From Vespa crabro (taxonomy: Eukaryota; Arthropoda; Insecta; Hymenoptera; Vespidae): a stretch of DNA of 64,000 bases. The position numbers and the translations under genes were made by a program. Of this stretch, positions 36,276 to 47,878 are shown one piece after another. Within the stretch, counting starts at the first letter, position 1, and each line of letters begins with the position of its first letter. The stretch is taken from contig NC_060955.1 in NCBI RefSeq assembly GCF_910589235.1, forward strand, positions 554,001-618,000, given 5' to 3'. A model generated the notes under the pieces. The model worked only from the letters and a program-made list of their open reading frames with translations. It was not told where the DNA came from and did no database searches.

Positions 36276-38576
36276 TTATCTTCTAATAGACCATAATGGA
36301 TCCAACTGGCTTAAAGGATCGACGAATGCTTCGTTCGTTTTATCTGTTGCGATTGATTGAATAGTGTTGCTATGTGTTGATGCTACTTGTGCATCAGCTA
36401 GAAGAGATACATATATATATATTTATAAATAATGAACCTTTGATAAACTTTTCATAGAAAGAAATATAGAGTTATAATGCAGACAGAGAGATATACAATC
36501 TCTATTTGAAAATTTATATACATAAGCAAAAAAATAGAAACCTCTTTGTTTGGTTTCGGAATGTCCGCCAACACTAAGATTATGTAAAAAATCATCGGAA
36601 GGATGTGTTTTTCTAATGGATTTTTCCTTATTTAATTTAAGGCTTTCGAATCCTTCGAATGTAGATCGAGTAGAAGATAAAATGCCTCCTGTATTAAAAA
36701 AAGAAAAAACCAAAAAAGAAAATATGAATGTTTATTAGTATAATAATAAATGGTAGTAAGATAGAAATATACATATTTGCATGTATGTATGTGCAAACTT
36801 TTGAAAGGAACAAAATTCATATAATTATGCGCTGACCTGTCATATATCCATGCTCTGGCATAAATAAAAGAAATAAAATCTGACGAAAATCGTTATTTGA
36901 GAATGTACTCAAATTAACATTGGTCAGTAATAATTTGACAAAATATTATAATAATTATTGTTACATATTGTCCATTTTACTAATGCTAGATATGTTTAAT
37001 CTTTGTAGATACATAACTTACGTTTCATTAAAATATCTTGTGCATGATAAAGTACCATTCGATATGCGAAGAGCAATGACTCCTTGTTCACTACTTGTTT
37101 GCGACATTTTACAAGACCTTTAAATACAAGTGGTACATCAGCTATTCCACGACCTGCACGTATATGGCATACGGTCGAAGCTGCTGCTAGAAACAAGCCA
37201 CTCAATGATCCACCACTGACACAGTGTACCACAATTGGCTTTGGAGAACAACGCCTAAGTGCTTGCTCTGTCATCACATCAGTTGCGAATGTTAGCAAAG
37301 CACCAGGACTACTTGGAAAACCACTACAAAAGTATTTATTTGTAATTACGAATTACAAATAAATTTTTATTATAAATTAATTAACATAAAATTTTTAACT
37401 TACTTGGAAGGCCATACAAGAAACTGCATGTGTACTACTGTTTTTTCAGATTTTGTTTTGGTATTATATAATGATAAAACTCTTTGAATATAAAAAGTAT
37501 GAGTCACAGTTTTTTTCGACTTAATTATGAAGTTACCTATAGTAAAATCATTATCTGCATCGATTGACCAATACAATTCCTGTTTCAACTACAAAGAAAT
37601 ACATTGATTATTACTACCTCTGTATATACTTATATATTTTAAAACTATTTATCAAAATGTATATTACGTACTTGAGCATTTGATGCTAAACAAGCTATTA
37701 CTTCGCATTCTTGTTCCCAAATCATTGTCCAAAATACATGAATTTTATCAGGCAATGGTGCTTGAGTAATAATAAATGCTGTTGGAGTCCACTGTGTTAT
37801 TTCTACTACATGTGAAGCATTTATGTACGATGACGATATATCAGGCGATGATATTTGTACTCGTGTTACATCGTAAGGAATGCAATCAATAACACGATTA
37901 TCCAAAGAATTAGCCAATGCGATTGTGCATGATTGTTTAGCACTTTCACGTTCCTAAAATGAAACAATTAAAAATGATATCAAAAAAAAGATATCTATTT
38001 AAAAAAATTGTTTTATAAATCGTTCGAAAATTACTTCAAAATCTTGAACTTCCTTCCATTTGATATCGAGATTCGTTGCTCCACTGAGAGTTTTCACTAG
38101 TAAACTATCTACAAATTTTTCGTATTTTTCTACGTCATTAATAAACTTTTGCATTATCTCTGGATTTCCCAATGGATCTTTCTTTGGTTGCACATCGGTA
38201 TACCATGTATCCCAAACAATCTGTAGATTTTCATTGTCTTCTTTATTTTCGATATAAGTAGATGTCTTCTCAGGAATATATGTATCTTGTTTTGGTTCAT
38301 TCTCCTTTTCCTCTTTTTTATCTGTACTTTTAACAGAAGCAGCATCTTCATTGTCATCTTGTATTTTATTAAGAGGCCGTACCTCAGGCACAAGTGGTGC
38401 ATGATTTATTGTAATATCAAGATCGGATAAAAGATCTACATTAGATTTTTGCTCATCAGATTTGGTTGTAGGTTTGACAGGATTTGAACTTGTCGTGTTT
38501 GTCCCATTATTAGCTGCTTGCATGTATGTCTGATTGTAATTGTTCTCTACTCTTGTCGAAGTCCCTCCTAAATGAT

Positions 38577-38635
<59 letters not shown>

Positions 38636-41600
38636 TGTACGTTTATATGATCATTAATGTAGTGTACATTTATTACTATATAATAATTATTTACCTTGAC
38701 CTTGCATTTGTAGACCATAAGGAGTTGTGTAATATATCTCATTCGAAAGTTCAGATTGATAATCTTGATTTGAATATTGAGAAGAAGGAGTGTGAGTCAT
38801 AGTGTTATTACTTGCGTTGGTATATCGAGCGTTACTTTCTTGCGATTGATAAACATTGTTAAGTGCTATAATAAGTTTAATACAATATCATATGTTATTC
38901 TGAAATTATGAATGTAATTATGAAAATTCAATGTATAGAATACTCACATTCGGTCTGGTACGATACAGAAGCTGTATTAACCGAGTGGCTACCATGCATA
39001 TAAGAATAAGCCTGATTATAATGATGTTGTACATAATTTGGATTCTGCGAATAATCCGTGTAATGTCCTTGATGCGAGTAATCATATGGCTGTGAATAAC
39101 TCTGTACGGTCGTTGCTTTTGTATGGCTTTGAATTAATTCTGAAGAGGAGGTGTAAATCATATAAGGATAATTATTCGATATTGTAGATACTATGTGATT
39201 CTGTGGATATGATAATCCAGTGGTAACGTGATATAAATCTTGATAATTGTTTGGATAATTAAGTGTAGCATTTAGCGGCATTTGTTGTTGGCTCGTATAA
39301 TTTTGCTGATTATATTGAACAGTAGCGGAATTTTGTAAGTCCGACTGATATGAAACAGGAACTTCGCTTATATTTGATGCTGGTGTTATTGACGTAGAAG
39401 GCTGTGTGGATTGTACAGCCGTGCTTGATTGCTGCACTTGTACATATGGCATTGATGCCGCATAATCCGTTGTTCCGCACGCATTATGACTAGGGGTCTG
39501 TTGATTATATCCAACACTGGAATAATTCTGGACATATGGTATGTTATTTTGACTAACTTGCGAATATGCGTAATTTTGCATAGCTGTATTACTTTGGGCG
39601 GATAATATATTCTGACTCTGTCTGTATATATCGTGACTTGATTCTGAGACAATAACAGATTTAGCTTCATCTTTTGGTGCATATTGTTGTTCAGGATGTA
39701 CAATGTTTTGAGGAATTTGTGATTGTATATTAAGTGTCCTAGTACTACTGACCGCTGTACTAGATACAGGATGTCCTTTGAGTGACACTGCTTTCATTTG
39801 TGACACTATACCACCTTCTGATGGAATCATTATACCAGCTTTATCTTGATTAGGCCCATAACGGTTAATTAAATTGGGATCCTGCGATGAGATAGATTCA
39901 CCATGTTCTACAGAAATTGGATAAGTATTGTAATGCAATGTATTATTCTGACTATAGTGTGGTACAGAAGTAGAAGGGAACTTATTTTGTATGTCTGGAA
40001 GTTGTGAACAATATCCTTGTTCGTTTGGTAAAAACGTTGTAGAGTATGGTACATTACTTGTTACATCAGCGGTCGTTCCTATTTGATGATATATTTTTGG
40101 TGTTTCCTCTTTCTTAGTTGGTACGTAATTCTGACTTATCGCTACGTTCATGTCCTGGTTTTCGGTAGAAGTGCGAGATTTATATGCATAATGAGGAGCT
40201 GTTCTTGGATCTACATACATAGAAGGTTGATACTGCTGAGTTAATTTCATATTAGACGTTTGTATTTCTTGCACTGGTACCGAACTTATAGATTGACTAT
40301 GATTATCAATTGTACTGTTTAAATACGATTTTGTTGTTGGAAGTATATCCATTTGTGACGGACCTCCAATTCCTTTATGGGGATTGTAATACTGATTCGA
40401 AAGAGTAGAAATATTATCCGTTCTATTGTTTAAATAATCTTTCAGTTTCAAACCACTAGTATTTCGCGTTTGACCTTGTTCATAATTCGTCAATGTTGAA
40501 GTTTCAGTCTTGTTGTATACATTCTTATTGTCTTGTGCAAGTATTTGTTCTCGTTCTTCCTCTTGAACTTTGCACGTACTCTTTACTCTCTGCAGCAATT
40601 TTGAAACATTTATTTCTAATTTTCTATAAAATTCGAGTCCCTTATTAGCTTTTGTTAATAAATCTTCATAAGCGTCATACGATGCAATTAGAGAAGAAAT
40701 CATAAATTCTCTTCGTTTTAATACATCCTCCACAATTTTTCTTACATCTCCAGTTTGTGCATATGCATCTGTCAAAGCTGCCAAAATATTATCCTGTGCA
40801 GCAAGATTTTGTTCTATAAGATTTACCTAAAATTACAAATATACGTATTTACGTCTTTTTACATCTTTTACGATAACACAGGTTTAATTTTTATAAATAT
40901 ACCAATCCACGTGGATACTGACTAATGATTGATGTTTATCAAGTTGTTCGGAAAAAAGGCGATCGAGAGAACCTGATTCAGTAGTCGCTGTAACTAATAA
41001 ACGTGTTAGATCATCCTGTGCAATCGAATCTCTTAATTTAGTATGTAGATCACTTCTTTGTCGTCGCATTTCGTCGACCTTATTTAAAATACGTTTCAGT
41101 TCCTGTACATGCAATTTATCAGCGATATTTATACTTTGAGTTTTATCGCTACTTTGATCTGCACACACAAAATTAAATTACATTTATTATAAGAAATTAA
41201 TATCATTGTGAATTTCTCTATTGACAAATAATATTTATATCTAGATTTAATAATTACCTAATAAATGTGTACTTAAGGATGGTACATTAGTAATTAAATC
41301 TGCTAATGGTTGGGCAAGTGTTTTCAGATTTTTTACATGTGTCGTTATTGCTTTATGAAGAGCTTGATTACTTTCTAATGCTTTATTATGAGCCTCTTCA
41401 TATTTTTTGCATTCCCTTGTTAAGTCAGTCGCTACAATGGTTGGTGGTCTTTTACCAACAGCATCTTGATACTGCTTCTCCCTATGAAACGTGCATAATA
41501 ATAAGAGTTGTATCATTAATTAAATATTCGTATAATCAGATAATCCGATTTATACATTTCTAATTGCAAATTTTACTCACTTTAACTCTTCTTCAAATAA

Positions 41601-43672
41601 TAGCTTTTTTATTTCCTTTAATACAGTCTCAACGTCCTGACTGGTATCAGTTAATTTTCCCATAATATCAAGTAAATCTTGAATAATTTCTTTCTTTGCA
41701 TTAAGAGCAGCACATCTTTCAATTAACTCTTCGGGAAGTGGTAATAGTTCCCATTCGGAAACTTGAACATCAGGATCCCATAAATCTAAGTGATCTAATT
41801 TAAATGAAGATAGAAAAGTATTCAAATGTAGATCTTTTTCTTCGATCTTTGATCCAACATTACGCAATATCTTAGCCTTTTCTTCAGAGTAAAGTGAATT
41901 TGCCTCGTGTACTTTCATTGGTATTAATCTGTAAAAAAAATATAATCGAATATAAAATTTGGAAAAAAATAGAATAGAATTATAAATTATCAACATTCAT
42001 CCAGGTTATTAACCTGGCAAATATATCTGGTCCTGAAACTTCTGGATCATTTATACTAAAAGATATTCCTTTAACCAGAGATGCTCCCTTGATAACAGTG
42101 AGTGTTTCTTTTTCTGGTATTCCTTCATGGTAAATGAATTCATTTTCATTTTTTGCAGCTTTCCTTTTACCTTCAATCACATCGTTCGTGAATGTAAGCG
42201 CTTCCTCAACTACAGCCTTCTCGTCAGGAACAACTGTTACGTCTACAGATCCTTTAGCAATACTATAAATCAAATGTGCTTCATTAAGAGAGGCTAGTGC
42301 GGTATTATAAAAAGCAACTCTTTCTCCCATTTTCCTTTGTTCTTCTGCAGCAAGACCTTGATACAGATGTGTAACTGCTAAATGGTATGCTCTTTTAAAT
42401 TTGACATATCGCTTCCAGCTCTGAAATATTATCTTTATCAAGCACCAATCTGCTATTGTATGAGATAATTCATAAGTAATATATATCGATACCTTATATA
42501 TTTTTGTTCCAACTGTGTCTGAAATGGTACTATCTTCACTACCTCCTTGCTCTAAGGTACTCAATGTTGACGTATAATAATCTACAATTTGTCTTGCAAT
42601 TTTAGCTATATTAAATATTAAATAATATTAGAATAAATTAAATATTATCTGATAGATGATATCTTTAATCATCGATATATTCTTCTCGATAAATATTATC
42701 TCTTACCTACGATAGTTGGTTTTCTATTATCAAGCATACTTTTTTCTAATATACACTCTTGAGCTTGAGCCAAGCAAAGCTGATACATAAATGCCATTAA
42801 CTCTGGCGCTAAATCAATACCAGCTGGTTGTGTATAACTATTCTTTAAATGTTCAAAGGCCCATGCTGCACATTGAAAATGTGTGCATGCCATTTTCATT
42901 CCATCAGCAGTGGTTCGTTCAGTACGTGCACCCAACTGTGTGTGCATGGCACCAATATTATATAAAACTGATATTATTTCAAAACGTATACTAGCCAATG
43001 AGCATACCATATTTGCGTACGTATCTCTCCTATTTAAACAATATTAGAAAAATATTATTTTTTGACTTATTAGTAATTAACTTGTATTACTTATATAAAT
43101 AATGACATTTCTTTTTTTCTTACCATGTAAATGTTACAGCAGCAGTACCGTCCTTTCCCATCGGAAATCTACTTTGTAGAAAATGTAGTTGACAATAATA
43201 CTTTTTTAATAACAAACAGCCTGCCATATCAAGAGGAGGTCTAACCGCCATAGTACGTAAACTTTCCAATTGATGTATTTCATTTGTATATGATTCAGGA
43301 TCTTCATTATAAAAATCTCGTATGTACTGAAATTTGATAAAACAAACTTTTGAATACTTTCTAGTTTATTATGGTATTGAATTAAAAGTCAATAATTCAA
43401 TTAATTCATTGATACATAAAGATATCAGTAATTTATGTATACAAATTTTAGAACATGTCACCCGTAATGGACAATAATAATGATAATAAATTTTTATACA
43501 TTATCACATTTAATATATTATAAACGACAGTTAATACAGAAGCATCTAGAAACGTTGTATAATTTAAATTATAAACAAATCGTACCTGTTTTAACTTCGG
43601 ACCGAAGGTAGTAGGTTCCGGGCTTACTTTTAAATAGAAAGAAATCATCGGCAATCTTGGTACTGCTTCCAT
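36276..43672 (-). CDS. PTPN23: HD-PTP / tyrosine-protein phosphatase non-receptor type 23 (myopic)
   Basis: BRO1-family ESCRT adaptor for endosomal sorting of activated receptors. Seventeen coding exons: 43586-43672, 43124-43326, 42707-43029, 42493-42605, 42014-42420, 41581-41928, 41258-41481, 40923-41158, 38948-40826, 38695-38865, 38035-38567, 37672-37953, 37404-37588, 37022-37323, 36837-36854, 36542-36688, 36276-36397. They sum to 1859 aa (human 1636). BRO1 domain: residues 1 to about 380 (FYLKVSPEPTTFGPKLKQ at the start). Coiled-coil V domain to about 720, with the QNLAAQD block. Then about 700 residues rich in Gln, Ser, Tyr and Asn, mostly in one 1.9 kb exon, in place of the vertebrate Pro-rich region. 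The PTP domain is at about 1510-1770. It has WPSNGFP instead of WPD, and the signature HCVSGGSLSG (Cys1698) carries Leu1704 where the catalytic Arg should be. It is therefore almost certainly catalytically dead. Exon 15 is an 18-nt microexon. Start set by the first BRO1 residues. Confidence 0.95.
38578..38633. repeat. 56-bp homopolymer A run (T on PTPN23 sense strand)
   Basis: An unbroken run of A on the plus strand inside PTPN23 intron 10. On the sense strand it is a T tract ending 10 bases before the exon 11 acceptor (GATCATTTAG|GAGGG), so it forms an extreme polypyrimidine tract. The exact length may be an assembly approximation. Confidence 0.9.
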
Positions 43673-44564
43673 ATTATATTATTTTTAAGTCACTACACAG
43701 TTCTCAAAATTTGACAGTTGATCGTATGTCAAACATGTCAAAATGGAATTCTATCACGGATTAACAAGCATAGACTATGTAACTACGTAATATTATACTC
43801 GGTTATACTACATAGAAAGAAAAATTATTTAAGACCGTTCTAAAACGCAATCAGAAAACAGTATTTTTTGTGAATCAACGATAGTTCTCGAATGAGACAT
43901 ACGATGGCGCTACAACAGTAAACTCGCAATTTCATTATATAAAATGACATATTCATAACATATATTTTATGTATCAATATATTTTATTATCAATCACATT
44001 TTTTTTTTTCATTAAAAACATCTCAATAACTATTATATTTGCTTTATATATAAAAAAAAGAAAAAAGAAAGCAAAAAATAATAGTAATACGATATTTAGA
44101 AATAATAGTGCAATAAAATCTTGTAGGTAGACTTATGACCTAATTTAATTACCAGAGTTGTTTCTTAAATTATATAACCCATATTTATTTTATCATTGAT
44201 AATTAATGATTGAAGAAGAAAATTGACATCTAGATATTTTTAAGATTTTATTTCATTTTTATATGTAATACCTGTAATATTAAGATCAATATACTTACGT
44301 AAAATAATAAATGTGTAAATATTATTTATACATATATTAGGTAAATATTAGTAATACATATATAAGGTATATTAATTTTAAAAATTATCTTATCCCATTT
44401 ATCAAGTAAAATAAATGAGTAACAACTTCTGATAACCCTTTTGTAGTCGTGGCCATATAAAGATAATAAAAAGTGTTAAACGTTTTTACTTCGGAACATT
44501 TGAAAAATTGATTTAAAACATATTTAAAAAATAATAACTTATTACAATAAAACATATATTTATA

Positions 44565-44622
<58 letters not shown>

Positions 44623-44976
44623 TAAAATCAATTAATTAAATATCTAAAATTTTGTTCAAAATAATTATAATAAAAATTTATGATTTTAAATAAATGATAA
44701 ATTTGTTTAAATATTAATAAGATATAAAAAAGTCTGATTTATAAGGATATTTATTTTAATATATAAGTTATATTAGCATTAATTCATATGTATGAAGTGA
44801 TAATATTTGTAGATATAACTTCTACTTTTTCATGAGTGAATAAGATAGAGAACATTTTATTGCGTTGGTCTTTTAATTTTTAAAAAAAGAGGAGGAAAGA
44901 GAAAGAGTGTTTTTATTTTTATTATTTATTACAATTAGTTTTTGGCATAAATTAATATAATTCTTTATACGGAGAC
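43673..44976. other. Divergent intergenic region, PTPN23 to SERHL-like
   Basis: About 1.3 kb. The first 250 bases next to the PTPN23 start are less AT-rich and should hold its promoter. The rest is AT-rich and includes a 53-base A run. No coding frame recognised. Confidence 0.6.
44567..44619. repeat. 53-bp homopolymer A run
   Basis: An uninterrupted run of A preceded by AATAAA at about 44546. It could be slippage-grown simple sequence or the 3' end of an old retroposed transcript. No source gene is recognisable in the upstream sequence. Confidence 0.9.
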
Positions 44977-46050
44977 ATGGATCGCCGATTTTTTGGTAAC
45001 TGGAAAACAATAGTCGTTATACATAAATCTTTCAAGTACAATACAAATAACCTCTATCCTATATCGCAAAGGAGTATATATAGTAAAGTGGAACCTATAG
45101 ATAAAGATGTTAGTAACGTAGAAATCATAGTACCCTGGGGAAAAATTGCAGGTAAGTTTTTAATAGATTAAATATAAATAGTATAGTGATAGATTATTTT
45201 ATTTGAAGGCAAACTATGGGGTAATGATAAAAGTAAGCAACCTATTTTGGCACTCCATGGATGGCAAGATAATGCTGCTACGTTTGATAATTTAATACCA
45301 TTGATTAAGAAACATGAACCGATCCTTGCAATTGATTTACCTGGTCATGGTTTATCTTCTTGGTTACCGCAAGGACAAATATACTTAGAGATCAATTATA
45401 TACTTTTAATTTCTAGATTAAAAAAACATTTTGGCTGGAAAAAAGTAAAATTATTGACACATTCTTTAAGTAGTCAAATATGTTTTTGTTATGCTGCACT
45501 CTATTCAGATGAAACAGATTTCGTAATAAGCTTTGATCATTTGAAACCTTTTTCTACAACTATTCAAAATTATAAACACACTTTACCAAGAAACATTAAT
45601 CAATTTCTTATGACAGAGGAAATGGAAAATAAACCACCTGTTTATAAGAAAGAAGAACTTATAAAAAAATGGATTCAATCTACTTGTAAATCTTTAACTG
45701 TAAATGCATGTGAAATATTAATGACTAGAGGTGTTACAGAAATGTCTGATGGAACAGTCTATATAAATAGAGATCCAAGATTAAGAATTAGTCCATTTTA
45801 TACTTGTTGGTCGCACGAACAATTAAAAGAAATGGCCGGATATATCAAATGTCCATATTTAATTATACAATCTGATAAAGAAATGTATGTAGAAGATTTG
45901 AAGTATTATTACGATATTGTAGATATTTTGAAAAAAAGTAGTAACGATTGTCAATATTACTTTATACCAGGTACACATCATATTCATCTTACTAATGCAG
46001 AAGCATTAGTAACAGTTATTAATTCATTTCTCGAAAAGCATAACAAATAA
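44977..46050 (+). CDS. Serine hydrolase-like alpha/beta hydrolase (SERHL/kraken family)
   Basis: Two exons, 44977-45151 and 45209-46050, with a 57-bp intron, giving 338 aa. An alpha/beta-hydrolase fold protein of the SERHL/kraken group, probably peroxisomal, mitochondrial or cytosolic; its substrate is unknown. The oxyanion-loop motif LALHGWQDNAATFDNLIP lies at residues 72-89, followed by AIDLPGHGLSSW and a terminal GTHHIHLT with the candidate catalytic His. The nucleophile elbow, normally GHSXGG, reads THSLSS (Ser144): the serine remains but both flanking glycines are lost. The N-terminal 45 residues are basic and Ser/Thr/Tyr/Asn-rich (RRFFGNWKTIVVIHKSFKYN) and may be a targeting sequence. 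The frame is open throughout, so the altered elbow is not a sign of a pseudogene. Activity is uncertain. Confidence 0.82.
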
Positions 46051-46167
46051 AAATATTTATGTAGAATATAATACATATTTATATTTATTTATTTATATAA
46101 TATTAATATTTATTTAAAACTAACTTAATTTATAAAACATTCACGCTGTAATGATAATAATGTACAA

Positions 46168-46199
<32 letters not shown>

Positions 46200-47119
46200 T
46201 TTATAAAACTATTTATGGGATTATTAATTGTAAATAAAAATGTTAAACGCAAAGTAAAAATACATAATATGTCAGCAGTTACTAATGAACTTTGAATTTT
46301 CCCAACAGACAAATTATTGAGTTTCAAAAAAAATTATTATTAAATTAAAACACTTTAAAAATCCTATTGAAATAATTATGAAAATTAATTAATTAAACTT
46401 TAGAACATAATTCTGCTCGAGAAGAGCATTATCGTTATTAGTCAAAAATCGTTTGAATGTATCGCTTATTAATCGTTTCGAGTCATCTTATATACTAATC
46501 GACATAATCGAATAATTAATAATCGAAATATTATAAAATCCATGGCTTATATTTTTCGTTTCTAACAGAGTACGTTTCATATTAATATTTTCTTTTTCTC
46601 TCTTTCGATTTTACATTCGATTCGATTCGATAAAATGTCCAAATACGTATACGACGAAGACATATGCCTTCGCATTCGATCTTTCATAACGAGTACGGTT
46701 AAGCTTTAATTTTCAGTCGGGTTCACCAATCGCTTGATAACAAAATAAGATGATCGCGTGACTAAACGATGCTTCGATGAACCAAAAAGACATCTGATAA
46801 TGGACGTTACGTCGAATTAAAAAACATAGTACGAATATGACAGTCTGATGATACTTTAGCCGAGAGTTGGTGTGACAGTTCTACAACCCTGAACTTTTTC
46901 ACTTCTCTCCTCTTTTATACACACACACACACAGACACACACACACTCTCCCTCTTTTTCCCTCTCTCTTTCTCTCTCCCTGTCTATCTACCCGTGTTTT
47001 CTGTTTCTATTCCACATCGTTCTGTACCGCGTAGCCGGACGGATGAATCGGGAGTAGTATAGTCTCTTTGTTCGAAAAGCGTTTACGTTTTGTGACATAG
47101 GAAACTTTGGAAATCTAGG
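46051..47119 (+). promoter_or_regulatory. Intergenic region with likely PFKFB promoter
   Basis: About 1.07 kb. The left part is the SERHL-like 3' flank with a TA microsatellite (46170-46198). From about 46590 the base composition becomes noticeably less AT-rich, with CG dinucleotides and a CA/CT-rich stretch (46918-46990), continuing into PFKFB exon 1. This shift marks a probable promoter and 5' UTR. No individual binding site is claimed. Confidence 0.45.
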
Positions 47120-47838
47120 ATGAACGATCCGAAAAATGAGATGCACTACACGCCACCGACTTCGAAACAGACGAAACCTTTTCCGATTCGAGGTATCCTG
47201 CTTTTTTTCTCATTATTTCTTACGTCTTTCTTTCTTTCCGTTAATTAAATGATATCTATCTTAACGAAGGTAATTTAGGTACTTTACAAGAAGTATACGA
47301 TAGAAAATTTATGAGAAAGAAGGAAAAGGGACGATTTTTTTCTTTTTTTTTTTTAAATCACAAATCTGATAATACAAGCGTATTCTTAAACTGCCCCTTT
47401 TTCTTACACTTTTACCCATTTTTCTTTGCTTTTATTCCCCATCGGATTCTTTCCTTCCCGTTTTTGCTTTGACAGTTCGATCTCGGCTCTTTCGTGCGGA
47501 ACATAACCTGCAAAAAGTACACGTACGATACATATCCGCTGTTTGTTGTCTTTCTGTCTTTCTTCCTCTTCCTTTTTATTTTTTGTTTTGTTTTATACAT
47601 CCCATTTTCTTCGGTCACCAAGTAAAATCGATATATGTTATGCGAGCGCGCACCTTTTATAAGATATTCGTCGAAAGAAACGACGAGATTTTAAGACGCA
47701 AATACGCAAGGACGTAAGGAAGTACGACGACGTAACGTAAATCGTACGTACGTATTTACATAGGTTGTGTCATGAAGAATAATAAAAGTTTGAAGGAGAG
47801 AAAGAGAGAGAGAGAGGAAGAGGAGAGAGAGAGAGAGA

Positions 47839-47878
<40 letters not shown>

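Noticed and set aside
36423..36738. Plus-strand frame MVSECPPTLRLCKKSSEG… and similar antisense frames over PTPN23
   Set aside because: They are shadows of the minus-strand exons, whose phases and domain content are consistent.
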